The position numbers and the translations under genes were made by a program. A DNA stretch of 64,000 nt from Gammaproteobacteria bacterium (GTDB lineage: Bacteria; Pseudomonadota; Gammaproteobacteria; Pseudomonadales; Azotimanducaceae): NCBI GenBank assembly GCA_030425195.1, contig JAUIAV010000001.1, positions 62,001-126,000 of the forward strand, written 5' to 3'. This document shows positions 50,203-57,351 of this stretch, piece after piece. Position 1 is the first letter of the stretch. Each line of letters opens with the position of its first letter. The notes under the pieces are model-generated. The model saw only the letters and a list, made by a program, of their open reading frames with translations, searched no databases and was not told the DNA's origin.

Positions 50203-51171
50203 ATGAAGCTCCGGCGGATCGCGAGCCTGGCGCTCATCCTGGCACTGGCACCTTTCCATGCGGCCGGGACAGAGACAGTCGAACGTCTCCATCTGCTCAT
50301 TCCGGCCGGTCCGGGCGGCGGTCTCGACACCACTGCCAGGGCCATCGGAGAAGCCCTTCGGGCCGCCGGCGTCCGCTCGCCTGTTTCCTACGAGAACATG
50401 ACCGGCGGCGGAGGCGGTCGCGCCATGGCGCACTTCATCGAGACGGCCGACCGGCAGACGAACACGCTGCTCATCAACTCCACACCGCTGATCATCCGTT
50501 CGCTGCAGGGTCTGTTTCCCCATGATCATCGTGACGTGGTTCCCATCGCCGGCCTGGTGGGCGAGTACGGCGCGTTCGTCGTCCGGAACGATTCACCGCT
50601 CGAATCCTGGCCCTCGCTGATCACGGCCCTCGAGGCGAACACGGGCGCCCTGAACATCGGCGGCGGTTCCGTTCGCGGGAGTCTGGATCACATCGTCCTG
50701 GCGCTGGCGATGGAAGCATCAGGTCTCGATCCGAGACGGGTCCGCTACCTGCCGTACGACGCCGGCGGCAAGGCCATGCTCGCCCTGCTCGGCGGCGAGA
50801 TCGAGGTACTGAGCACGGGGATCGGCGAAGCGGTCGGCTATGCGCGCTCGGGCGACGTCCGCATCCTCGCCGTCACCGCACCGGATCGTCTGGCACAGCT
50901 GCCGGAAGTACCGACCCTGACGGAACTCGGCGCGCCTCTGGTGTTCGCCAACTGGCGCGGTCTGTTCGCCGCTCCCGGCACCTCTGCCGCTGCTGCAGCG
51001 GATTTTCAGTCGGAGGTTGCGGCCGCGCTCGCGACCGAGGCCTGGCGGACGGCCGTCGACCGGTTCGGCTGGACACCTCTGGCCCTCGAGGGGGCTGCGT
51101 TCGGCGACTACCTTGATAAACAGGCCGACGTGCTCGAATCCACTCTGAAAGCGCTCGGCTTCATCCGCTGA
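50203..51171 (+). CDS. tctC: Tripartite tricarboxylate transporter, substrate-binding protein (TctC/Bug)
   Basis: Periplasmic solute-binding protein of 322 residues with a signal peptide (KLRRIASLALILALAPFHAAG). LLIPAGPGGGLDTTARAIGEALRAAG, NMTGGGGGRAMAHF, and YLPYDAGGKAMLALLGGEIEVLSTGIGEA are Bug/TctC hallmarks; the family binds carboxylates, nicotinate-like compounds or amino acid derivatives. It starts three bases after the BVMO stop and is followed directly by TctB and TctA genes, making a full transporter. The gene symbol is by family; the substrate is not the classic citrate by any evidence here. Confidence 0.92.
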   Translation: MKLRRIASLALILALAPFHAAGTETVERLHLLIPAGPGGGLDTTARAIGEALRAAGVRSPVSYENMTGGGGGRAMAHFIETADRQTNTLLINSTPLIIRSLQGLFPHDHRDVVPIAGLVGEYGAFVVRNDSPLESWPSLITALEANTGALNIGGGSVRGSLDHIVLALAMEASGLDPRRVRYLPYDAGGKAMLALLGGEIEVLSTGIGEAVGYARSGDVRILAVTAPDRLAQLPEVPTLTELGAPLVFANWRGLFAAPGTSAAAAADFQSEVAAALATEAWRTAVDRFGWTPLALEGAAFGDYLDKQADVLESTLKALGFIR

Positions 51172-51182
51172 CCGGTACCGGC

Positions 51183-51608
51183 GTGGCTTACCGACTCACT
51201 CTGCTCGGCCTGCTGCTCGCCGGTCTGGCCTATACCTGGCTCGCACAGCAGATTCCCATGGATCCCTGGACCGCGGAAGAACTCATCAATGCCCGGACCA
51301 TGCCTACCGTCTACGGTGCCCTGCTGTCCCTCACCCTGCTCATTCTGCTGCTGCGGTCCATCCCTCCGGTGGCCGCCGTGCCTGCCGGGCGTCTCGTCCG
51401 GGGTGCCGGAGTCGCGGTCCTGGTGGTCGCCTTCGCAGCCCTGCTCGGTCCTCTGAATCTTTGGATGGGGCTCGGTCTGCTGCTGCTGGCCACCGGCTGG
51501 TGGCTGGGCGAACGCCGCTGGCTGCCGCTGCTGTCTCTCGCCATTTCAGTTCCCCTTCTCGGCTTCCTCGGCATCGAGCTCGGTCTCGGTGTCTATCTGC
51601 CGGACTGA
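51183..51608 (+). CDS. tctB: Tripartite tricarboxylate transporter small membrane subunit (TctB)
   Basis: Membrane protein of 141 residues from a GTG at 51183, with four hydrophobic segments, the expected size and topology of TctB. Sequence similarity within TctB is always low, so the call leans on length, hydrophobicity, and its place between TctC and TctA genes. Segments near 3-20, 40-58, 72-88 and 92-136 (two close helices). It may help to couple TctA transport to substrate delivery by TctC. Confidence 0.85.
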   Translation: MAYRLTLLGLLLAGLAYTWLAQQIPMDPWTAEELINARTMPTVYGALLSLTLLILLLRSIPPVAAVPAGRLVRGAGVAVLVVAFAALLGPLNLWMGLGLLLLATGWWLGERRWLPLLSLAISVPLLGFLGIELGLGVYLPD

Positions 51609-51612
51609 CGTC

Positions 51613-53079
51613 GTGCTCGAAGGCATCGCCACCGGTTTCGCGACCGCTTTCACCCTGGCGAACCTGGGCTGGGTACTGTTCGGCTGTCTCGCGGGCACGC
51701 TCATCGGCATGCTCCCGGGACTGGGCCCGATCACGGCCATCGCGCTCATGATCCCGGTCAGCTATTCCCTGGATCCGGCCGGCGGCCTGATCATGATGGC
51801 GGGCGTCTACTACGGTGCCGTCTTCGGCGGCTCCACCTCCGCCATCCTGATCAACGCGCCCGGAGTGGCCAGCACCGTGGCCACCAGCTTCGACGGCTAT
51901 CCCATGGCGCGGGACGGCCAGGGCGGCCGGGCGCTGGCCATTGCCGCCTATGCTTCCTTTGCCGGCGGCACTCTGGGTGCCGTCGCCCTCATGCTGTTCG
52001 CCGGCTACCTGGCCGGGCTGGCACTGGCCTTTCAGTCACCGGAGTACACGCTCCTGCTGCTGCTGGCGCTGTCATCGGTGGTCGTACTCGCTTCGCCCGG
52101 CACGCGGCTCCCCTCACTGGTGACGCTGCTCATCGGTCTCATGCTGGGGACCGTGGGTACGGATCAGCTGGCCGGCATCCCCCGTTTCACGTTCGGGCGG
52201 CTGGATCTGGCGGACGGTCTGAACTTCGTGCTGGTGGTGATGGCCACCTTCGCGCTGGCTGAAGCCTTCCGGATGGTTCTGCAGGACGATGCGCCCGCTT
52301 CCCCGAGCGTTTCCGGCTCGCAGCTGCGCCTGCCCCTGGACACCTCGCGACGTCTGCTGCCCGTGGTTGGACGGAGCTCGGTGATCGGATTCCTCACCGG
52401 CGTGCTGCCCGGCGCCGGCGCCACGCTAGCGAGCTTTTTCGCCTACGACGTGGAGAAACGGATGGGTGATGGCAGCCGGGAGGCGGGAGTGGCGGCTCCG
52501 GAAGCGGCCAACAACGCCGCTTCAACCGGATCGTTCGTCCCGCTGCTGACGCTCGGGATTCCGGGTTCCGGCACCACGGCCGTGCTGCTCGGCGTGATGC
52601 TCAGCTATGGCCTGCAGCCGGGACCCCGGCTGCTGTCGGACCAGCCTGAGATCTTCTGGGGCGTGATCGTGTCCATGTATCTGGGGAATCTCATTCTGCT
52701 GGCGCTCAATCTGCCCCTCATTCCCCTGCTGGCCCGGCTGCTGAATCTGCCTGCCCCCCTTCTGATCCCGCTGATCATCGGTTTCTCACTGGTCGGCGTT
52801 TATCTGACCACCCTGAACGGATTCGATCTGTATCTGATGCTCGGCCTCGCTCTGCTGGCCCTCGTGCTGCGCTGGTTCGCCTTCCCGCTGGCACCGCTGC
52901 TGCTGGGCTTCATCCTGAGCGGACTTCTGGAAGAGAATGCCCGCAGAACGCTGTTTATCGCAGAAGGCGGCTGGTCGGTACTGCTCGAGCGGCCCGCGTT
53001 CGTGATTCTGGGTATCCTGATCCTTCTCGTGTGGCTCTTTCCGGTCTGGCAGCGGCTGAGGGCCGCACCGCGTCACTGA
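51613..53079 (+). CDS. tctA: Tripartite tricarboxylate transporter large permease (TctA)
   Basis: Permease of 488 residues from a GTG at 51613, five bases after the TctB stop. About 11-12 transmembrane helices. GTLIGMLPGLGPITAIALM, GVYYGAVFGGSTSAILINAPG, GFLTGVLPGAGATLASFFAYDVEKR and EAANNAASTGSFVPLLTLGIPGSGTTAVLLG are the TctA signatures, including the repeated GLGP/GAGA loop pair. Uses a cation gradient to bring in the ligand handed over by TctC. Last gene of the transport set; the dienelactone hydrolase gene follows after 12 bases. Confidence 0.94.
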   Translation: MLEGIATGFATAFTLANLGWVLFGCLAGTLIGMLPGLGPITAIALMIPVSYSLDPAGGLIMMAGVYYGAVFGGSTSAILINAPGVASTVATSFDGYPMARDGQGGRALAIAAYASFAGGTLGAVALMLFAGYLAGLALAFQSPEYTLLLLLALSSVVVLASPGTRLPSLVTLLIGLMLGTVGTDQLAGIPRFTFGRLDLADGLNFVLVVMATFALAEAFRMVLQDDAPASPSVSGSQLRLPLDTSRRLLPVVGRSSVIGFLTGVLPGAGATLASFFAYDVEKRMGDGSREAGVAAPEAANNAASTGSFVPLLTLGIPGSGTTAVLLGVMLSYGLQPGPRLLSDQPEIFWGVIVSMYLGNLILLALNLPLIPLLARLLNLPAPLLIPLIIGFSLVGVYLTTLNGFDLYLMLGLALLALVLRWFAFPLAPLLLGFILSGLLEENARRTLFIAEGGWSVLLERPAFVILGILILLVWLFPVWQRLRAAPRH

Positions 53080-53091
53080 TGGAGACAGGCA

Positions 53092-53847
53092 ATGTATGAG
53101 ATAGACACCGTCACGGTCACGGCACCCGACGCGGATCCATCGCCGATGGAAGTATTTCTCTTCACGCCGGATGGGGAGGGTCCCCACCCGGCCCTGATCC
53201 TGGCGCAGCACATTCCCGTCGGACACACGGGCATCGAGAACGATACCTTCACGCTGAAGGCGGCGGAACGGTTCCGCGACGCCGGTTTCCTGGTGGCGGT
53301 CCCCTTCATCTTTCACTGGTGGCCGAAGGACGGTGAGATGGCTGACAAGGCCAGAGCCAGCCGGGACGACTGGACCCGGGCCGACCTGGAGGCGACCTGG
53401 CAGCTGCTCGAGGAACGCCCGGACGTGGATCCAGCGCGGATCGGCATCGTCGGCCACTGCTGGGGCGGACGGGTGGCCTGGCTGGGTGCGGTGTACCTGG
53501 ACGTCGCCGCCTGTGCCATCTTCTACGGCGGCCGGATCAAGCTGGCTCTCGGCGAAGGCAATCCCACGGCCATCTCTCTCGCAGACCGGATCCGCGCACC
53601 AGTGGCCGGCTTTTTCGGCAACGACGATCAGAACCCGACCCCGGAGGACGTGGATGACTATGGCGAAGCCCTGACCCGGGCCGGTGTTCGGCATACTTTC
53701 CACCGCTACGACGGCGCCGGCCACGCCTTCCAGAATTTCCCCAACCCGGACAGGTACCGGGAGACCCAGAGCGAGGATGCCTGGATCAAGGTGCTGGATT
53801 TTTTCCGCGGGACGCTCGCCGGTGCAGGTGCGCAACCGCCTGGATAA
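53092..53847 (+). CDS. Dienelactone hydrolase family protein
   Basis: Alpha/beta hydrolase of 251 residues. Nucleophile in GHCWGGR (Cys, the dienelactone hydrolase nucleophile, flanked by GxCxG), Asp in GNDDQNPTPED and His in GAGHAFQNF complete the triad; the oxyanion Glu is likely in LAQHIPVGHTGIENDTF. Cleaves lactones or enol esters. Its place after BVMO and TctCBA fits opening of a lactone or ester made by the BVMO. It lies 51 bases before the amidohydrolase gene on the same strand. Confidence 0.92.
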   Translation: MYEIDTVTVTAPDADPSPMEVFLFTPDGEGPHPALILAQHIPVGHTGIENDTFTLKAAERFRDAGFLVAVPFIFHWWPKDGEMADKARASRDDWTRADLEATWQLLEERPDVDPARIGIVGHCWGGRVAWLGAVYLDVAACAIFYGGRIKLALGEGNPTAISLADRIRAPVAGFFGNDDQNPTPEDVDDYGEALTRAGVRHTFHRYDGAGHAFQNFPNPDRYRETQSEDAWIKVLDFFRGTLAGAGAQPPG

Positions 53848-53898
53848 CCGGCGCCGTTTTCCTCAGAATCAGAGGGCTGAGGCGAGGAGACGCGGAAC

Positions 53899-55617
53899 AT
53901 GGCTGACTACGACCTGATCATCAGAAACGGCACCGTACACGACGGCAGCGGCGGCGCGCCCATACAGGCCGACGTGGCGGTGAAGGACGGGCTGATCGCG
54001 TCCGTCGGCGCCGGCCTGACCGGCTCGGCCGCCCGGGAGATCGATGCGACCGGCAAGGTAGTCACCCCCGGCTTCATCGACGTGCATACCCACTACGACG
54101 GTCAGGCGACCTGGGACAGCCATCTGAATCCTTCCTCGAACCTGGGAACCACCACTGTCGTCATGGGCAACTGCGGCGTCGGTTTCGCGCCATGCCGGCC
54201 GACGGACCATGAAGTGCTCGTTCAGCTGATGGAAGGCGTGGAGGAGATTCCCGGGACAGCGCTGGACGAAGGCCTGCCCTGGACCTGGGAGTCGTTTCCC
54301 GAATACCTGAATACCCTGGACGGGCGAGCCCGGGACATCGATGTCGCCGCCCTCTTTCCACACGGACCGCTCCGGGTCTACGTCATGGGCGAGCGTGGCG
54401 TGAACCGGGAAGCCGCCACCGCCGAGGACATCGAGCAGATGAAGGTGCTGCTCAAGGAAGGCATGGATGCGGGCGCGGTCGGGTTCTCCACCTCCCGCAC
54501 GCTCGTCCACCGGTCCAGCTCCGGCGACCTCATTCCCACCTACAAGGCGGCGACGGAAGAGCTCAAGTCGCTCGGCGAGGTTCTCAGCGGCGACAGGGGC
54601 CAGGTGTTTCAGCTGATCTCCGACTGGGAGGACGTGGACGACGAGTTCAGCATCCTCAGGGAGACCAGCGAGAAGACGGGGGCCAAGGGGACCTTCACCC
54701 TCGTCTATATCGACTCCCAGCCCGAGCTCTGGCGGGCACAGCTCGACCGGGTGGAGCAGGCCCAGCAGGCCGGCCTGGATATCCGCGGTCAGGTGCTGTC
54801 CCGGCCCATCGGCATGATGATGGGCCAGCAGGCATCCATGCATCCCTTCTACCGCCGGCCGACCTTCCTCGCACTGGCCGACCTGCCGATGGCGGAACGG
54901 CTCGACCGGCTGCGGGACCCTGAAATCAAAGCAAAGATCCTGGCGGAGGAAAACGTCAACCCCCATATCTTCGTGCGGATCGTGAACGGTCAGTACGGGA
55001 AGATGTACGTACTCGAAGACCCCATCGATTACCTGCCTTCGACAGACCGCACGGTCGCCGCCCGGGCGGAAGCCGCCGGTGAGGACCCCGAGTCCTGGCT
55101 CTATGACTACCTGATCGACAACGACGGAAAGAACCTCATCTACATCGCCGCTGCCAATCTGACCGACCACATCCCCGACCTGCTCGGGCATCCCAACACG
55201 GTCGCCGCCCTCGGCGATGGCGGCGCGCACGTCGGTTCCATCTGCGACACCAGTGCCAACGTCTACGTGCTCACCAAGTGGGTGAAGGATCGGCAGACGT
55301 TCGATCTGGCCCAGGGCATACACATGCTCACGCAACAGCCCGCCGAGCTGTATTCACTCAACGATCGCGGCCTGATCCGTCAGGGCATGAAAGCGGACAT
55401 CAACGTCATCGACTTCGACCGGCTGGCACTGAGAACGCCGCACGTGGTCCACGATCTGCCTGCGGGCGGCATGCGCTTCCTGCAGGCCGCCGACGGGATC
55501 GACGCCACCATCGTCTCCGGCGAGGTGATCTACGAAAATGGTGAGGCCACCGGTGCGCTGCCCGGCAAACTCGTTCGCGGCAGCCGTCCAGCGCCGGCGG
55601 CGACTGCCTCCGGCTGA
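53899..55617 (+). CDS. N-acyl-D-amino acid deacylase-like amidohydrolase
   Basis: Zinc amidohydrolase of 572 residues of the D-aminoacylase/dihydroorotase-like group. DVHTHYDGQATWD contains the HxH; NCGVGFAPCRP carries the metal Cys of D-aminoacylases; DGGAHVGSICD holds the catalytic Asp. The C-terminal beta domain ends with LPAGGMRFLQAADGID and GEVIYENGEATGALPGKLVRGSRP. Family members deacylate N-acyl-D-amino acids or hydrolyse other N-acyl compounds. Last gene of the operon; GAGGAGACGCGGAAC precedes the ATG. A hairpin follows it. Why a deacylase ends a BVMO operon is unclear. Confidence 0.9.
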   Translation: MADYDLIIRNGTVHDGSGGAPIQADVAVKDGLIASVGAGLTGSAAREIDATGKVVTPGFIDVHTHYDGQATWDSHLNPSSNLGTTTVVMGNCGVGFAPCRPTDHEVLVQLMEGVEEIPGTALDEGLPWTWESFPEYLNTLDGRARDIDVAALFPHGPLRVYVMGERGVNREAATAEDIEQMKVLLKEGMDAGAVGFSTSRTLVHRSSSGDLIPTYKAATEELKSLGEVLSGDRGQVFQLISDWEDVDDEFSILRETSEKTGAKGTFTLVYIDSQPELWRAQLDRVEQAQQAGLDIRGQVLSRPIGMMMGQQASMHPFYRRPTFLALADLPMAERLDRLRDPEIKAKILAEENVNPHIFVRIVNGQYGKMYVLEDPIDYLPSTDRTVAARAEAAGEDPESWLYDYLIDNDGKNLIYIAAANLTDHIPDLLGHPNTVAALGDGGAHVGSICDTSANVYVLTKWVKDRQTFDLAQGIHMLTQQPAELYSLNDRGLIRQGMKADINVIDFDRLALRTPHVVHDLPAGGMRFLQAADGIDATIVSGEVIYENGEATGALPGKLVRGSRPAPAATASG

Positions 55618-55643
55618 GGCACCCGACAAGCAGGGGGCATTAC

Positions 55644-55658
55644 CAGGGGAAACCCCTG
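55644..55658. terminator. Short hairpin at the end of the BVMO operon
   Basis: CAGGGG-AAA-CCCCTG followed by TATTTC. Six perfect base pairs, tight loop, modest T content downstream. It lies 27 bases past the amidohydrolase stop and before the convergent tandem-winged-helix gene; a terminator is plausible. Confidence 0.4.
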
Positions 55659-55662
55659 TATT

Positions 55663-55710
55663 TCACAGCACCTCCGCCTCACAGCACCTCCGCTTCACAG
55701 CACCTTCGCC
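55663..55710. repeat. Three tandem 16-bp repeats spanning a stop codon
   Basis: TCACAGCACCTCCGCC, TCACAGCACCTCCGCT and TCACAGCACCTTCGCC follow each other without a gap (55663-55678, 55679-55694, 55695-55710). The last unit codes for the final residues and TGA stop of the tandem winged-helix regulator on the minus strand; the other two lie just downstream, each repeating a TGA. An amplified gene end, from slippage or unequal exchange. Confidence 0.88.
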
Positions 55711-56252
55711 ACACCGCGGGCGGCCTGGGCCGCGCGCTCGCCCCGGGGGGTCAACGCGTAGCGGGTATGCGGAGGATAGCCTTCCACGACCTGCCTCTGC
55801 AGCAGGCCGGTTACTGTAAGCAGTCTCAGAGCCTGCGTCAGCGCCCGGGGCGAGATGTCCGGCATGGCCGATGCGAGTTCCGAAAAGCGCTCGTTACCGA
55901 GGGCAAGCGCAACGAGCAGCGGCAGCGTCCATTTCCGGAATGCACAGCCGGCCTCCTCCACACTTCCAAACGCCCGGACGTAGCCGCGACAGGCAGCGGC
56001 CATGGCCCGTCCGGATTCCGTCAGTCGAAATTCCGGTCGCAGCGGATGCCCGTAACCCGGGTTTTTTTCAATATACCCGGCCTCGATCGCCGCACCGACG
56101 GCCGCGCGCATGGATCCACGGCTGCCGCCGAGCTGGTTCGTGAGCACGGCCAGCCGGGCATGCCCGCCGGCATCATCCATGGCGGCCAGCACCGGAATCA
56201 GCCAGCGATGATGACAGAGACGCGTCAGGCGCTGATTCGGATCTTGACACAT
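55695..56252 (-). CDS. Tandem winged-helix transcriptional regulator (HxlR-like)
   Basis: Regulator of 185 residues with two winged-helix domains in one chain rather than the usual one: first about 10-85 (RWLIPVLAAMDDAGG, SRGSMRAAVGAAIEAGYIEKNPGYGHPLRPEFRLTESG), second about 105-180 (FRKWTLPLLVALALGNERFSELASAMPDISPRALTQALRLLTVTGLLQR, TRYALTPRGE), each ending with the LTxxG wing. It could bind DNA as a pseudo-dimer in a monomer. The ATG at 56252 lacks a Shine-Dalgarno sequence; a TATAGT lies ten bases upstream on the minus strand, so a leaderless mRNA is likely. Divergent from the VOC gene, which it probably controls. Confidence 0.85.
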   Translation of the reverse strand: MCQDPNQRLTRLCHHRWLIPVLAAMDDAGGHARLAVLTNQLGGSRGSMRAAVGAAIEAGYIEKNPGYGHPLRPEFRLTESGRAMAAACRGYVRAFGSVEEAGCAFRKWTLPLLVALALGNERFSELASAMPDISPRALTQALRLLTVTGLLQRQVVEGYPPHTRYALTPRGERAAQAARGVAKVL

Positions 56253-56270
56253 ATGTATTGCAACTATACT
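56244..56270 (+). promoter_or_regulatory. Promoter of the VOC operon with overlapping dyad
   Basis: A perfect -35 TTGACA (56244-56249) and TATACT (56265-56270) are 15 bases apart, slightly short but strong. Transcription would start near 56277, 29 bases before the VOC ATG. The imperfect 15-base palindrome GTATTGCAACTATAC (56255-56269) covers the spacer and -10, and on the minus strand its TATAGT can serve the regulator gene, so both genes can be repressed from one site. Confidence 0.6.
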
Positions 56271-56305
56271 TTCTGACCACTTGGAAGTGAATGGAAAGGA
56301 AAGAC

Positions 56306-56677
56306 ATGCCTGGATTCGAATATGACCGTCAGATCACTCTGTCCTGCTCGGTACGCGATCTGGAGGCATCCATTGCCTGGTTCACAGACGTGCTCGGGTT
56401 CGAGGTGGTGATGCGGGCAGCAGAAGTGGGCTGGGCAGAGATCGCCACCCCGGCAGACGGGGTGACCATCGGCCTGGCAGAGAACGAGGAAGTGGATGGA
56501 CGTGGCGGCACCACACCCGTGTTCGGCGTCGTGGACATCGACGCGGCCCGGACGGAACTGGAAGGAAAATCCGTACGCTTCGACGGCGAGACTCAGGTCA
56601 TACCCGGAATGGTCAAGCTGGCAACCTTCTTCGATCCGGACGGCAACAGCTACATGCTGGCCCAGTCGCTCCAGTGA
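56306..56677 (+). CDS. VOC (glyoxalase/bleomycin-resistance fold) protein
   Basis: Protein of 123 residues from the ATG at 56306 (AGGA five bases upstream; the ATG at 56291 is also possible and adds MERKD). Two beta-alpha-beta-beta-beta modules: CSVRDLEASIAWFTDVLGFEVV, then VFGVVDIDAARTELEGKSVRF and KLATFFDPDGNSYMLAQS. The ending with FxDPDGN is characteristic of glyoxalase-like metal sites. Substrate unknown. It is first in an operon with a PNPOx-like flavoprotein and a YeeE-type membrane protein. Confidence 0.9.
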   Translation: MPGFEYDRQITLSCSVRDLEASIAWFTDVLGFEVVMRAAEVGWAEIATPADGVTIGLAENEEVDGRGGTTPVFGVVDIDAARTELEGKSVRFDGETQVIPGMVKLATFFDPDGNSYMLAQSLQ

Positions 56678-56755
56678 GGCGGCGCCCCCGTCCGTATTGA
56701 ATGTTTTTTCCGCTGCCCGAATACTCCTCAGCTGCAGGGCGGGGAGCGGAAAAGC

Positions 56756-57349
56756 ATGGTTCAGACTCACGATCACGAGATCGTCTCGATCTATCCCTTC
56801 ACTGACGACGAGGTGGACGCCCTCATGACCCACGCCCAGGAGGCCGTGCTCATGTGGTCCACGTCGGACGGCTGGCCGGTGGGCGTCACCCACGCGTTCG
56901 TCTGGAAAGATGGCAGAATCTGGCTGACGTTCGCCGAACATCGCCACCGCACTGCGGCCATCCGACGCGACAACCGGGTATCCGTCAACGTCAGCAGTGC
57001 CAGCTACTTTCCCCATGTGCCGAAAGGCGCACCGCGGGGCGCCATCACCTTCAAGGGTACCGCCGAGTTTTTCGACGACGACGGGACCAGGGCCTGGTTC
57101 TATCCGGCGCTCTCGAAGAAGGTCAGCCCCGGCGACGAGGCGTTCGAGGCCTACTTCAACAATCTGCTCGACTCACCGCTGCGCGTCATCATCGCCGTCA
57201 CCCCGGTGAAGAAGATCATGTACAACGCGTCTACCGCCGGTCGCCACATGGCCGGCACCCTCTCCGAGGAAGAGCTGGGCGAACGTCAGGAGGCGGACCG
57301 TGACCGGATGAACCGTCTGCGCCGCGAGCGCGGCCTGGACGACCGCTGA
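56756..57349 (+). CDS. Pyridoxamine 5'-phosphate oxidase-like flavoprotein (PPOX class)
   Basis: Split-barrel flavin/F420-type protein of 197 residues. LMTHAQEAVLMWSTSDGWPVGVTHAFVWKDGRIWLTFAEHRHRTAAIRRDNRVSVNVSS is the FMN-binding start of the PPOX fold, followed by PRGAITFKGTAEFFDDDGTRAWFYPALSKK. The charged C-terminal tail (EELGERQEADRDRMNRLRRERG) is coiled-coil-like. Members oxidise or reduce small cofactors, or degrade haem; none fits from context. It is 78 bases after the VOC gene and two bases before the YeeE-like gene. Confidence 0.87.
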   Translation: MVQTHDHEIVSIYPFTDDEVDALMTHAQEAVLMWSTSDGWPVGVTHAFVWKDGRIWLTFAEHRHRTAAIRRDNRVSVNVSSASYFPHVPKGAPRGAITFKGTAEFFDDDGTRAWFYPALSKKVSPGDEAFEAYFNNLLDSPLRVIIAVTPVKKIMYNASTAGRHMAGTLSEEELGERQEADRDRMNRLRRERGLDDR

Positions 57350-57351
57350 GG

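Noticed and set aside
55663-55710. Possible CRISPR-like repeat array
   Set aside because: The 16-bp units are contiguous with no spacers and there is no cas gene in the window.
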